Origin: Gammaproteobacteria bacterium
Lineage (GTDB): Bacteria > Pseudomonadota > Gammaproteobacteria > JADZEE01
Reading direction: 5' to 3'
Assembly: GCA_020850735.1 (NCBI GenBank)
Contig: JADZEE010000045.1
Location: 20,684 to 84,683, forward strand
Length of the DNA stretch: 64,000 nucleotides
Of the stretch, positions 25,798 to 33,625 are shown piece after piece. The translations under genes were made by a program, and so were the position numbers. Within the stretch, counting starts at the first letter, position 1; each line of letters begins with the position of its first letter. The notes beneath the pieces are model-generated. The model saw only the letters and a program-made list of their open reading frames with translations, had not been told where the DNA came from and made no database searches.

Positions 25798-26886
25798 TCA
25801 GTAGCTTCTGACCGTCTCGTACAGGGTGGTTCGCTGCACCGGCCGGAAACCCGCGCCGCGGATCAGCGCCAGCACTTCGTCGAGCGTGCTCGTGTTGGTA
25901 TAGCCGGCCGATCGGTGGACGTTCTCCTCTAGCAGCGTGCCGCCGAAATCGTCCGCGCCGAAGTGCAGCGCGGCCTGTCCGACCTGCTTGCCCTCCGAGA
26001 ACCAGGACGCCTGGATGTGCGCAAAGTTGTCTAGGTAGACCCGGGCCAACGCGGTGATACGCAGATAGCGGCAAGCTCCGGCCGTTGCGGACACCCGCCG
26101 GGACAGCGGCGTAGCGCCCGGCTTGAAGCTCCAGGCGGTGAAGGCGGTGAAGCCGCTGGTCTCGTCCTGGAGCGCGCGGATCCGGTCCAGGTGCTCGATG
26201 ATGTCCTCGTCGGTCTCGAGGTGACCGTACATCATCGTGGCAGTGGTCCTGAAACCGATCTCGTGCGCGGCACGATGGACCTCCAGCCACTCCCCGACCG
26301 TGCCCTTGTTCGGGCTCACCCGCCGCCGGACCCGGTCGCTCAGCACTTCCGCGCCGCCGCCCGGCAGCGTGCGCTGGCCGGCGGCCCAGAGCTGGCGCAG
26401 AACCTCACGCACGTCGCATCCGGCGGCTTGCGCCATCTGCCGGACCTCCGTCGCCGAAAAGAAGTGCGGTGTCACCCCCGGGAACCGCGTGCAAGTCTCG
26501 CGGACCAGATCCAGGTAGTAGCGCAGCGGCAGCGCGGGATTGTGCCCGCCCTGAAGCAGAACCGTGGTCGCACCCAGTTGTACCGCCGTTTCGATGTGGG
26601 CCATGACCTCCTGCACCGACAGTACGTAGGCGTCGGCGGCTGCGGGCCGGCGGGCGAATGCGCAGAACCGGCAGGCCGTCGTGCACACGTTGGTGTAATT
26701 CGGGTTGGTGTCGATGACGAAGCTCACCGCCGGATCCGGATGCAGTCCGTAGCGCACACTTTCGGCCCGTGCGGCCAGCTCCAGCAGGTCCGCACCCCGG
26801 AGCAGATACAGCCCCTCGTCCGGACCGATCCGCTCGCCCGCGTCGCTCTGCACGCGGAGCGCCTGCGCCAGCGGGCCGGACGACAT
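25798..26886 (-). CDS. mqnC: Cyclic dehypoxanthinyl futalosine synthase (radical SAM)
   Basis: A 362-residue radical SAM enzyme. The [4Fe-4S] cysteines are C68, C72 and C75 (NVCTTACRFCAFARR). The pattern LQGGHNPALPLRYYLDLVRE and GGAEVLSDRVR matches MqnC. It cyclises dehypoxanthine futalosine. It starts 1 bp after the mqnA stop, so the two are coupled. It is related to but distinct from MqnE at 27651, which has ARKRGDPDAY after the cluster motif. Confidence 0.94.
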   Translation of the reverse strand: MSSGPLAQALRVQSDAGERIGPDEGLYLLRGADLLELAARAESVRYGLHPDPAVSFVIDTNPNYTNVCTTACRFCAFARRPAAADAYVLSVQEVMAHIETAVQLGATTVLLQGGHNPALPLRYYLDLVRETCTRFPGVTPHFFSATEVRQMAQAAGCDVREVLRQLWAAGQRTLPGGGAEVLSDRVRRRVSPNKGTVGEWLEVHRAAHEIGFRTTATMMYGHLETDEDIIEHLDRIRALQDETSGFTAFTAWSFKPGATPLSRRVSATAGACRYLRITALARVYLDNFAHIQASWFSEGKQVGQAALHFGADDFGGTLLEENVHRSAGYTNTSTLDEVLALIRGAGFRPVQRTTLYETVRSY

Positions 26887-26887
26887 T

Positions 26888-27658
26888 TCAGGGGCTCTCC
26901 AGCAGGGAGCGAAAGGTGGTGACGGCGCGCTTTTCCTGCGCCCCGATCACGTAGCGGAAGCCGCGCAGGTAGTCGATGATCTCCTGCGCGCCCAAGCCCG
27001 TGTCGTTCCTGGCGCGGCTGATTTGATCCAGCTCGGCAAGCCCCCGTTCGAGCGCACCGCCGACGAGCGACTCCAGGGTTCTTTTGCTCGATTCGGGCAG
27101 ACTCCGGCGCACGGTCCACAGGGCGAATACGAACGGCAGGCCGGTCCAGGCGTGCCACTCCGCACCCAGGTCGTAGACGAATGCGTAGGCCTTATTCGCC
27201 CGGTTGTAACGCAAGGCGGGATCGCCGATGAGCAGGCAGGCGTCACAGCGCGCCGCCGCGTCCACGTAATGACGGGGCTGGACCCGATACCTGCCGGCGA
27301 GGAGCACCTTCAACAGCTGCACGGAGGTGGCGGTCTCGTCACTGACGCCGATGACGGCCCCTCCGAGCGCCGCGAACGGCCGATGCGAGAACAGCAGCAC
27401 GCTGCGCGTCCGGTCCCGGGTCGCGATACCGAAATCGCCGAGCGGCTCGAAGCAGCCGGACAGACGAAAGTAATCGACCAGCGACAACAGCGCCGCGTCC
27501 GCGTGCCCGGCGCCGGCCATCCGCCCGAGCGCCACCGGCGCGAGGCGTTGCAGATCGATACCGGTCCGGTCCAGGCCCCGGCAGAAGGGCTCGGCGTTGA
27601 GGTACGAGATGCCGGCTATCTTCAGCGCCGGCGCCGGAACCCGGGCTGTTTCATGCAT
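26888..27658 (-). CDS. mqnA: Chorismate dehydratase
   Basis: A 256-residue MqnA: IAGISYLNAEPFCRGL at the start, LLSLVDYFRLSGC, LLIGDPALRY and the C-terminal helical part are typical. It removes water from chorismate to give 3-enolpyruvyl-benzoate, the entry step of the futalosine route. It overlaps mqnE by 8 bp. This committed step shows the pathway begins from chorismate, not from the MenF/MenD route. Confidence 0.94.
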   Translation of the reverse strand: MHETARVPAPALKIAGISYLNAEPFCRGLDRTGIDLQRLAPVALGRMAGAGHADAALLSLVDYFRLSGCFEPLGDFGIATRDRTRSVLLFSHRPFAALGGAVIGVSDETATSVQLLKVLLAGRYRVQPRHYVDAAARCDACLLIGDPALRYNRANKAYAFVYDLGAEWHAWTGLPFVFALWTVRRSLPESSKRTLESLVGGALERGLAELDQISRARNDTGLGAQEIIDYLRGFRYVIGAQEKRAVTTFRSLLESP

Positions 27659-28745
27659 GGAATGGTACCGTACGGTACAGCGCGTCCCGTTCCACCGGGG
27701 TCATGCCCGCCTCCTCGATCAGGCGTACGATGCCGCTGCGCGCCAGCCCCGCGGCGCTGCCGGCGCCCGCCGCGTGCGCAATCCTCTCGCGGCCGATGGT
27801 GCCGTCCAGATCGTCGGCGCCGAAATTCAAAGCGACGCTGGCGATCGATTCACCGAGCATCACCCAGTACGCCTTGACGTGCGCGAAATTGTCCAGCAGC
27901 AGGCGGGCCGCGGCGATCGTGCGCAAGTCATCCGGAGCCGGAGCCGGCCGCGCCACCAGCTTCGTCGTGCCCGGTTGATAGGCGAGCGGGATGAAGGCCA
28001 GAAACCCGCCCGTCTCGTCCTGCAGATCACGCAGCATCAGCAGGTGCCGGACGCGCTCGGCGGTGGTTTCGACGTGCCCGTACAGCAGCGAGGCGTTGGT
28101 CGGGATCCCGGCCGCGTGCGCCAGGCGGTGGATCTGCAGCCAGCGCCCGGCCGACGCCTTGCCGCGAAACAATCGCCGCCGGATGCGATCCGAGAACACT
28201 TCCGCGCCACCACCGGGCAGTGCGTCGAGACCGGCGTCGCGAAAAGCCGCCAGGATCTCCTCCACGGGGGTTTTCCAGCGCCGTGCCAGGTAGTCGAGTT
28301 CGCTGGCGGTGAAGGCCTTGATCTGCACCTCGGGCGCGTGTGCGCGGATCGCCCGCAACATGTTTACGTACCACTGCAACGGCAGATCCGGATGATGGCC
28401 GCCGACGACGTGCGCTTCGCGAACTCCCGGCTGAAGCTGGCCGACGATCTCCTCGAACGACAGCAGGTAGGCATCCGGATCGCCGCGCTTGCGGGCGAAC
28501 TCACAGAAGCGGCAGGTGAGCACGCAGACGTTGCTGTAGTTGATGTGCCGATTGACGACGAAGCAGACGCGGTCGCCCGTGCGCCTGCGCTTCTCCTCGC
28601 TCGCGATCCGTCCCAGGCCGATGAGATCGGGCGTATCGAACAGCGCGAGGCCGTCACGAAAGTCCAGGCGCCGGCGCTCGCACACCTTGTCCCGGATCCG
28701 CGCGAGACGGTGATCGCGGAACGCCGTCGTGAGCGCGGCCTGCAT
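27651..28745 (-). CDS. mqnE: Aminodeoxyfutalosine synthase (radical SAM)
   Basis: A 364-residue radical SAM enzyme with cluster cysteines C74, C78 and C81 (NVCVLTCRFCEFARKRGD). It couples SAM-derived adenosyl radical chemistry to 3-enolpyruvyl-benzoate to form 6-amino-6-deoxyfutalosine. GGHHPDLPLQWYVNMLRAIR and FIPLAYQPGTTKL support MqnE. The product needs a hydrolase: no mqnB is present here, so an MTA/SAH-nucleosidase or a deaminase elsewhere must finish that step. Confidence 0.94.
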   Translation of the reverse strand: MQAALTTAFRDHRLARIRDKVCERRRLDFRDGLALFDTPDLIGLGRIASEEKRRRTGDRVCFVVNRHINYSNVCVLTCRFCEFARKRGDPDAYLLSFEEIVGQLQPGVREAHVVGGHHPDLPLQWYVNMLRAIRAHAPEVQIKAFTASELDYLARRWKTPVEEILAAFRDAGLDALPGGGAEVFSDRIRRRLFRGKASAGRWLQIHRLAHAAGIPTNASLLYGHVETTAERVRHLLMLRDLQDETGGFLAFIPLAYQPGTTKLVARPAPAPDDLRTIAAARLLLDNFAHVKAYWVMLGESIASVALNFGADDLDGTIGRERIAHAAGAGSAAGLARSGIVRLIEEAGMTPVERDALYRTVPFHA

Positions 28746-28783
28746 CTGCGTGGCGGCCGGACCGTGCTAGCCGCTGTCCCGGC

Positions 28784-29308
28784 CTACCACGGAAAGCCCC
28801 CGAAGCGCAGGAAGCCGCCCACCAGCACCGCGACGACCGACGCCACGGCGTTGAAGCGCGCGAGCCGGCGCATCCACTCGGTCGCGGCGATCGCCCCTGC
28901 CCGGCTGTCCTCCACGTCCTGGCGCGAGGCATCGTAGGGCAGCTTCACGACCGCGCGGGGCCTGAGGATCCAGGTCAGGTACGCGCCGGTCAGCGCCAGG
29001 CTCAACCACAACAGCATCATCACCAGCAGCGCCAGGCCGTAGCTGCCGGCGTAGAAATCGGGTTGGAAGATCTGACCGAGGTTCCCGAACTGTTGCAGGA
29101 GCAGCAAGCCCGTCACGGGCAGGCCGAACAGCGAGATCCAGTTCAGGATCGCAAAGTCGTAGCCCAGCTTCTCACCGAGGCGAGCCGCCTGACCCGGCGG
29201 AATGAGATCCAGCCGCGGCGTCAGCAGGAAATCGAGAAACACGTTCGAGCCGACGAACAGCGCCGCCATCAGGATGTGCAGACCCACCAGAATCTGTTGT
29301 TCGATCAT
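28784..29308 (-). CDS. Four-helix membrane protein, CopD-like
   Basis: A 174-residue membrane protein starting MIEQQILVGLHILMAALFVG; ATG at 29308 overlaps the U32 stop (ATGA). It has four hydrophobic segments (around 5-25, 50-65, 85-110 and 150-172). The early histidine in GLHILMAALFVGS resembles the CopD/heme-binding four-helix family, which suggests haem or quinone binding, but that is weak. It sits between the U32 gene and mqnE in the operon and could anchor a quinone-related enzyme. Confidence 0.7.
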   Translation of the reverse strand: MIEQQILVGLHILMAALFVGSNVFLDFLLTPRLDLIPPGQAARLGEKLGYDFAILNWISLFGLPVTGLLLLQQFGNLGQIFQPDFYAGSYGLALLVMMLLWLSLALTGAYLTWILRPRAVVKLPYDASRQDVEDSRAGAIAATEWMRRLARFNAVASVVAVLVGGFLRFGGFPW

Positions 29309-30417
29309 CGCGCACCCGCCCAGTAGCTGCCCACACGTACGGTTTCCAGATCCGACTGCAGCAGACCGACATAGTCGGCCCGGCTGCCCGCCACCTGCAC
29401 AACGCGGCCCGCCCACGCGGCGCAGTGCTTGCAGGTCGGGCAATCCAGATCGCAGTGACCGTCACGGAAATAGCGCAGGAATCCGTCCAGTCTGGCGCTG
29501 TCGATGCGCACGCGCGGCGCCTCCAGTGCCGATCCGAACGGCGTCTCGATCGTTTGCAGTCCCACGAGCAGCGCGGCGACGTCCTCGCAGCGGCGTGACG
29601 AGTACGCCTGCGCCACCTGCGTGATCCACCCGGTGTGCGAGCTCGGGCCCTCACCCATCTTCTCGCGACCGGCGACTTTGAAAAAATCGATGCCGAGCGA
29701 CTCGTAGCAGTGCAGATCCTCGGGCCGGATCCATGGCGAACGCAGATACTGAACCGGATCGGTGCCACGGGCGACCGAGCACTTGTAGTAGCAGTAGTCG
29801 ACGTAATACCGGCCTTCGATGCTCTCCGCGGAGTGGGAGATCATGTTGGCGTGGTACTGGCGCACCGGGCAGCTGAGCAGGCAGCTCTCGTTGACCAGCA
29901 CGGACAAGGAGCAGTCGACGGCGTTGCGGATAGCCTCCAGACGGCGGAAATCCCGGTTGATCTGCGGGTCGAGGTGAATGACCTTCGCGCCCAGATCGCG
30001 AAAGAAGATCGCTTTCATCGGCGCGTCCACGCCGGCCAGCACCGAGACGTGCAGCTCGAGGGCGGGGAAATTCTCGGCCAGCAGCTCCATCACGTAGGGG
30101 TTTGCGGTCACCACGCCGGCCGCGCCGATCCCGGACAGCCATTCCAGACGCTGGAGCAGCTGCCAGCGCCCGTCCTCGGAGTACTCCCGGTTGCCCAGAC
30201 AGGTCGCGTTCATCACGTAAGTGAACTTGATGCCGCGCTCGCGCGCCCGCCCGACCTGCAGCTCGATGTCATTCTCGTCCGTGGCCGCCAGCAGCAGCGG
30301 GGAGCGCAGGGTCGGATCCCCGGGCAGGCTGCCGTACAGGTAAGCCGGCGCGAATGCCTGGACTCGCCCGAGCAGGGAGTCGTCCCAGTTCGTGGGCAGG
30401 ATGAGTTTTCGTTCCAT
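29305..30417 (-). CDS. U32-family Fe-S protein (UbiU/UbiV/RlhA-type)
   Basis: A 370-residue TIM-barrel U32 protein. The family includes UbiU/UbiV (oxygen-independent quinone hydroxylation) and RNA hydroxylases, which bind a [4Fe-4S] cluster. Barrel cysteines are C179 and C183 (ESCLLSCPVRQ) and C209 and C213 (DYCYYKCS). A second group near the C-terminus, C322, C326, C329 and C332 (HCDLDCPTCKHC), is an extra ferredoxin-like set. It overlaps the small membrane gene by 4 bp. Being in an operon with menaquinone genes, a quinone-modifying oxygenation is plausible; the true substrate is unknown. Confidence 0.82.
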   Translation of the reverse strand: MERKLILPTNWDDSLLGRVQAFAPAYLYGSLPGDPTLRSPLLLAATDENDIELQVGRARERGIKFTYVMNATCLGNREYSEDGRWQLLQRLEWLSGIGAAGVVTANPYVMELLAENFPALELHVSVLAGVDAPMKAIFFRDLGAKVIHLDPQINRDFRRLEAIRNAVDCSLSVLVNESCLLSCPVRQYHANMISHSAESIEGRYYVDYCYYKCSVARGTDPVQYLRSPWIRPEDLHCYESLGIDFFKVAGREKMGEGPSSHTGWITQVAQAYSSRRCEDVAALLVGLQTIETPFGSALEAPRVRIDSARLDGFLRYFRDGHCDLDCPTCKHCAAWAGRVVQVAGSRADYVGLLQSDLETVRVGSYWAGAR

Positions 30418-30427
30418 GACTTGGTCC

Positions 30428-31717
30428 TCAGGATGGGGGCAGGCGCAGCTCCTCGTGGGGCACCACCTGGCGGAAGCCCCAGGCGACCCGGACTTCGCCC
30501 AGCCAGTGGATCGTCACGGCCGCCACCCCGAGCTCGCCACGCAGGCGTTCCTCGAGGGCGGCGGCGCCCCGGGGCTCGCCTTCGATAGCGATGATCAGCG
30601 CCCCGTCCGCGCCTGCGGGCGGGCGTACCAGCAGCACGTTGCGTCCCACGAGCTCCGGGTCGACGTCGACGCACATGCGCACGTCGTAGGCGGTGATGTT
30701 GCGCCCGCCGACCGTCACGCTGCTCTCCGGCCGGCCGTAGATCTTCAGCCGCCTGAAGCTGCGCCCGCAGGCACAGGCCCCCGGCAGGAAGGCCGCGATG
30801 TCGCCGGTGCTGTAGCGCACGAAGACGCTGCCCGGTGTCAGCTTGGTCACCACCAGTTCGCCGCGTTCGCCGCTGCCCGCCGCCTTGCCCTCCGGCGTGA
30901 CCACCTCCAGGTGGCACACGTCCTCGTGTATGTGCGGGCCGGCGTGTGCCTCGCACTCATCGAGCGCCGCGCCTTCCTGGGTACCGCCGCGTTCGAACAC
31001 GGCGACCCCCAACTCGCGCTCGAGGTGCTGGCGCAACCAGGGTGTGAGCGGCAGACCGACCACGACCACGGCACGGGTCGCAGCGAACAGGCGCGAGGCC
31101 GGCACGCCGTCCGCGGCGCAGCTGCGCAGGACCGACAGCAGAAACGGTGCCGTGGTCGTCACGAACTCGGGGTGCAGATCGGCCAGGGTGTCCTGGAAGG
31201 CGCCGGCGGACTGCGGATCCATGCTGCCCCAGAAATAGGCGGCGCGTGCGCCCAGGCGGGCGACCGCGTGGCCTTCGCAGGCCGCCAGCCGATGCCAGAC
31301 CGGGCTCATGAGCAGCACGCGCATGCCGGCGCCCAGGCCGGCCCAGCGGAAGCCGCGCTCGGTCGGGCGCACGTAGGCATCCGCCTCCTCGCGGTCGAGC
31401 CACACGAGCAGCGGTTCGCCGGAGGTGCCGCGGGTGCTGAATCCCACCCGACCCCGCGCCGGGCGCTGGCCGCGCCTGCCCGCCTCGATGAGATCCTGCT
31501 TGGTGACCATGGGCAGACGTTCCAGATCCGCGGCGCTGCGGATACGCAGATCACGCAGTCCCGCTGCCTGCCACAGGGAGCGGTAATAGGGCACTTCGTG
31601 CGCGGCGCGCTCCACGATCTCCTGCAGGCGTTGCAGCCGGTATGCCTCGAGCCGCTGCGCCGGCCAGCGCTCGATCCCGTCGAGCGACGCGCCGAATTCC
31701 ATCGCGTGCGCAGTCAT
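30428..31717 (-). CDS. Phenylacetate-CoA-ligase-like (PaaK) adenylate-forming enzyme
   Basis: A 429-residue member of the PaaK family. The N-terminal VERAAHEVPYYRSLWQAAGL, the nucleotide loop FSTRGTSGEP (93-102), the middle GTQEGAALDECEAH and the C-terminal KIYGRPESSVTVGGRNI are typical. It would activate an aryl or alicyclic acid as acyl-AMP/CoA. The ATG at 31717 is 8 bp after the stop of the preceding gene; the longer frame to 32326 only reads through other genes. It is the only apparently intact ATP-binding member of three related neighbours. Confidence 0.85.
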   Translation of the reverse strand: MTAHAMEFGASLDGIERWPAQRLEAYRLQRLQEIVERAAHEVPYYRSLWQAAGLRDLRIRSAADLERLPMVTKQDLIEAGRRGQRPARGRVGFSTRGTSGEPLLVWLDREEADAYVRPTERGFRWAGLGAGMRVLLMSPVWHRLAACEGHAVARLGARAAYFWGSMDPQSAGAFQDTLADLHPEFVTTTAPFLLSVLRSCAADGVPASRLFAATRAVVVVGLPLTPWLRQHLERELGVAVFERGGTQEGAALDECEAHAGPHIHEDVCHLEVVTPEGKAAGSGERGELVVTKLTPGSVFVRYSTGDIAAFLPGACACGRSFRRLKIYGRPESSVTVGGRNITAYDVRMCVDVDPELVGRNVLLVRPPAGADGALIIAIEGEPRGAAALEERLRGELGVAAVTIHWLGEVRVAWGFRQVVPHEELRLPPS

Positions 31718-31725
31718 CGCGGCGA

Positions 31726-32400
31726 TTACCCGTACCCGCCGGCCCATCGCAGCAGCCGATCGTCCGGCCCGCGCGGACACCGATCCACAATCGCCTGCGC
31801 GCCGGCCGGGACTTCCATGGCCGGCACCGGCAGACGGCGGTTCACGATGCACTCGCCCTCCAGCGCGTAGTGTTCCTTGCGCAGGTGATAGCAGCCGCAG
31901 TCGGGGCACTGCGGCGCGAGCACGAGCGCGGACTCGACGTGGAACAGCCGGTGCCAGGCGCCGGTCCCCGGCAGCGCGGGCGGCCCGCCGTCGAAGGCGA
32001 CGACGATGTGCCGTCCGCTGCGCTCGATGCCGACGCCGCGCTGGCCGAGCATCTGCAGCAGCAGCGGCAATACGCTGTTGCGCACGACCAGCACGTCCGG
32101 GTCGGCCTGCGCGAGCACACCGGCGGTGAGCGTGACGCGCTCCGGGCACGCATCCAGTCCGATGAAGCGCCCCTGCAGGCGCTCGGCGAGGCCGGCGCGC
32201 AGGCCGGGCAGCAGCAGTGCCGAGCCCAGAAACGACAACGGGCTCGAGCCGAAATCCTGGACCGCGACGGTCACCCCGGTGCCGACGCCGAACAGCGACA
32301 GGCACCACGCCAAATGTTCCGCCCACACGTCCAGATCGCCGTCGCCGAACGCGAGGCGGCCGTGCGGCACGTCGACGATCGGATCCGCGTCAGCCAGCAT
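31726..32400 (-). CDS. Truncated adenylate-forming-enzyme-like protein with cysteine cluster
   Basis: A 224-residue protein. Its N-terminal two thirds (WCLSLFGVGTGVTVAVQDFG through LVVRNSVLPLLLQMLGQRGV) resembles the alpha/beta core of PaaK-like ligases but is too short for a full enzyme. The ATP loop is not visible. At the C-terminus C165, C168, C170 and C184 (QCPDCGCYHL, EGEC) could bind zinc or Fe-S. It overlaps the upstream AMP-binding relative by 11 bp. A structural or scaffold role is possible; function unknown. Confidence 0.6.
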   Translation of the reverse strand: MLADADPIVDVPHGRLAFGDGDLDVWAEHLAWCLSLFGVGTGVTVAVQDFGSSPLSFLGSALLLPGLRAGLAERLQGRFIGLDACPERVTLTAGVLAQADPDVLVVRNSVLPLLLQMLGQRGVGIERSGRHIVVAFDGGPPALPGTGAWHRLFHVESALVLAPQCPDCGCYHLRKEHYALEGECIVNRRLPVPAMEVPAGAQAIVDRCPRGPDDRLLRWAGGYG

Positions 32401-33622
32401 CGGGTGCGCCGCCCCCGGTCGGGCGGGAATGGTGCAGGGTGACCACGCCGACGTGATCGATGTTGGCGATCTGACCGGTCCGCACGACCTTGCCGATGCG
32501 CAGGTCCGGCACCTGTCCCGGGCGTGCGTAGCCGAGCATCGCGGACAGGGATTCCACCCCCATTTCGGCGCTCGTCAGCATCTCCCAGGGCACGACCGAC
32601 TGGCGCCCGCTGTCCGGATCCACGGGCACGATCGAGACGTTGACCAGCGGAAAGCCGTGCGCTCCCACCGGATACCAGGTCGGATGGGCCACCACGGCCG
32701 GTCCGATCTCGGGCATGCCCCACAGGGGCAGGATCGGCTTGCCGGCCCATGCCTCCAGCCGGCGCCGCCAGGCGGGCTTGAACGCCCCGGTGGAGACGAA
32801 CACATAGCGGCTGCCGCGCAGCGCCTGGGGCGCCCGCCGGCGTTCGATCACCCGGTCGACATCCGCCCGGCACAGAATCGAGAACAGCCCCTCCGCGGGG
32901 ATCGGAACGGCGTCGCAACCCGGTTCGGCGAGATCCGTGAACAGGACCGAACGGCCGCGCAACAATGCGCCGATCGCCCCGGTCAGCGCTTCCCAGGTGC
33001 CCAGCGGGGTCGTGCACAGAAACGAGAGATCCTTGATTTCTTTTATGAACGCACTCAGCGCGGTTGCCATGGCCGACAGTGAAAAATGCGAATGCACGAC
33101 CAGCCCGCGCGCGGCGGGAATGAGCAGGGCCGGATCCGTGGCCCGCCCGGCTGCCGGCACCTGTGCCGCCGCTGCACCCGCTCGTGCCGGCGCGCGCATG
33201 ACCGGCACCCCGGCAAGCCCGGACAACTCCCGGGGCTCACGCGCGGTCAGCACGAGCGCAGCCTGCGCTTCGGCAAGCTGCGCCCGCAGCCGTTCCGTAT
33301 CACCCGCCGGCAGGCACACCTGCCGGCCGGCCAGCCACGCGCCGAGCAGCAGCGTCAGCGCCTGGGCGGGATCGGGTTCGACGACCGCCACCACTTTCGC
33401 GGCGTCGTTCGCCTGCAGATCCGCGCAGACCCCCAGCGCCGCATCCAGCAGCCGGGCGTTACTGACCCAGCCCCCGGGCGCGGTCCATAGCGCGTGTCCG
33501 TCCGGAGCCGCGCCGAGAGTCTTGCGCAGCAGCCGTGCAATCGGCTGCTGCGGGACCGCCACGCGGCGTGGTATCCCGGCCGGCCAGTACCACGACGGCA
33601 GCGCACCTCCGACCTTGGACAC
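32390..33622 (-). CDS. AMP-binding (ANL) superfamily homologue with degenerate ATP loop
   Basis: A 410-residue protein with a recognisable ANL N-domain (LDAALGVCADLQANDAAKVV, then an LTAREP-like segment) and an A8-like end (RTGQIANIDHVGVVTLHH). Where active ligases have SGTTGxPKG it reads IPAARGLVVHSHFSLSAM, so the glycine-rich phosphate loop and its lysine are missing, and the C-terminal catalytic-lysine domain is absent. It is therefore probably not a working adenylating enzyme. It starts 3 bp after the molybdenum subunit stop. It may be a binding or regulatory protein of the operon. Confidence 0.72.
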   Translation of the reverse strand: MSKVGGALPSWYWPAGIPRRVAVPQQPIARLLRKTLGAAPDGHALWTAPGGWVSNARLLDAALGVCADLQANDAAKVVAVVEPDPAQALTLLLGAWLAGRQVCLPAGDTERLRAQLAEAQAALVLTAREPRELSGLAGVPVMRAPARAGAAAAQVPAAGRATDPALLIPAARGLVVHSHFSLSAMATALSAFIKEIKDLSFLCTTPLGTWEALTGAIGALLRGRSVLFTDLAEPGCDAVPIPAEGLFSILCRADVDRVIERRRAPQALRGSRYVFVSTGAFKPAWRRRLEAWAGKPILPLWGMPEIGPAVVAHPTWYPVGAHGFPLVNVSIVPVDPDSGRQSVVPWEMLTSAEMGVESLSAMLGYARPGQVPDLRIGKVVRTGQIANIDHVGVVTLHHSRPTGGGAPDAG

Positions 33623-33625
33623 CAG

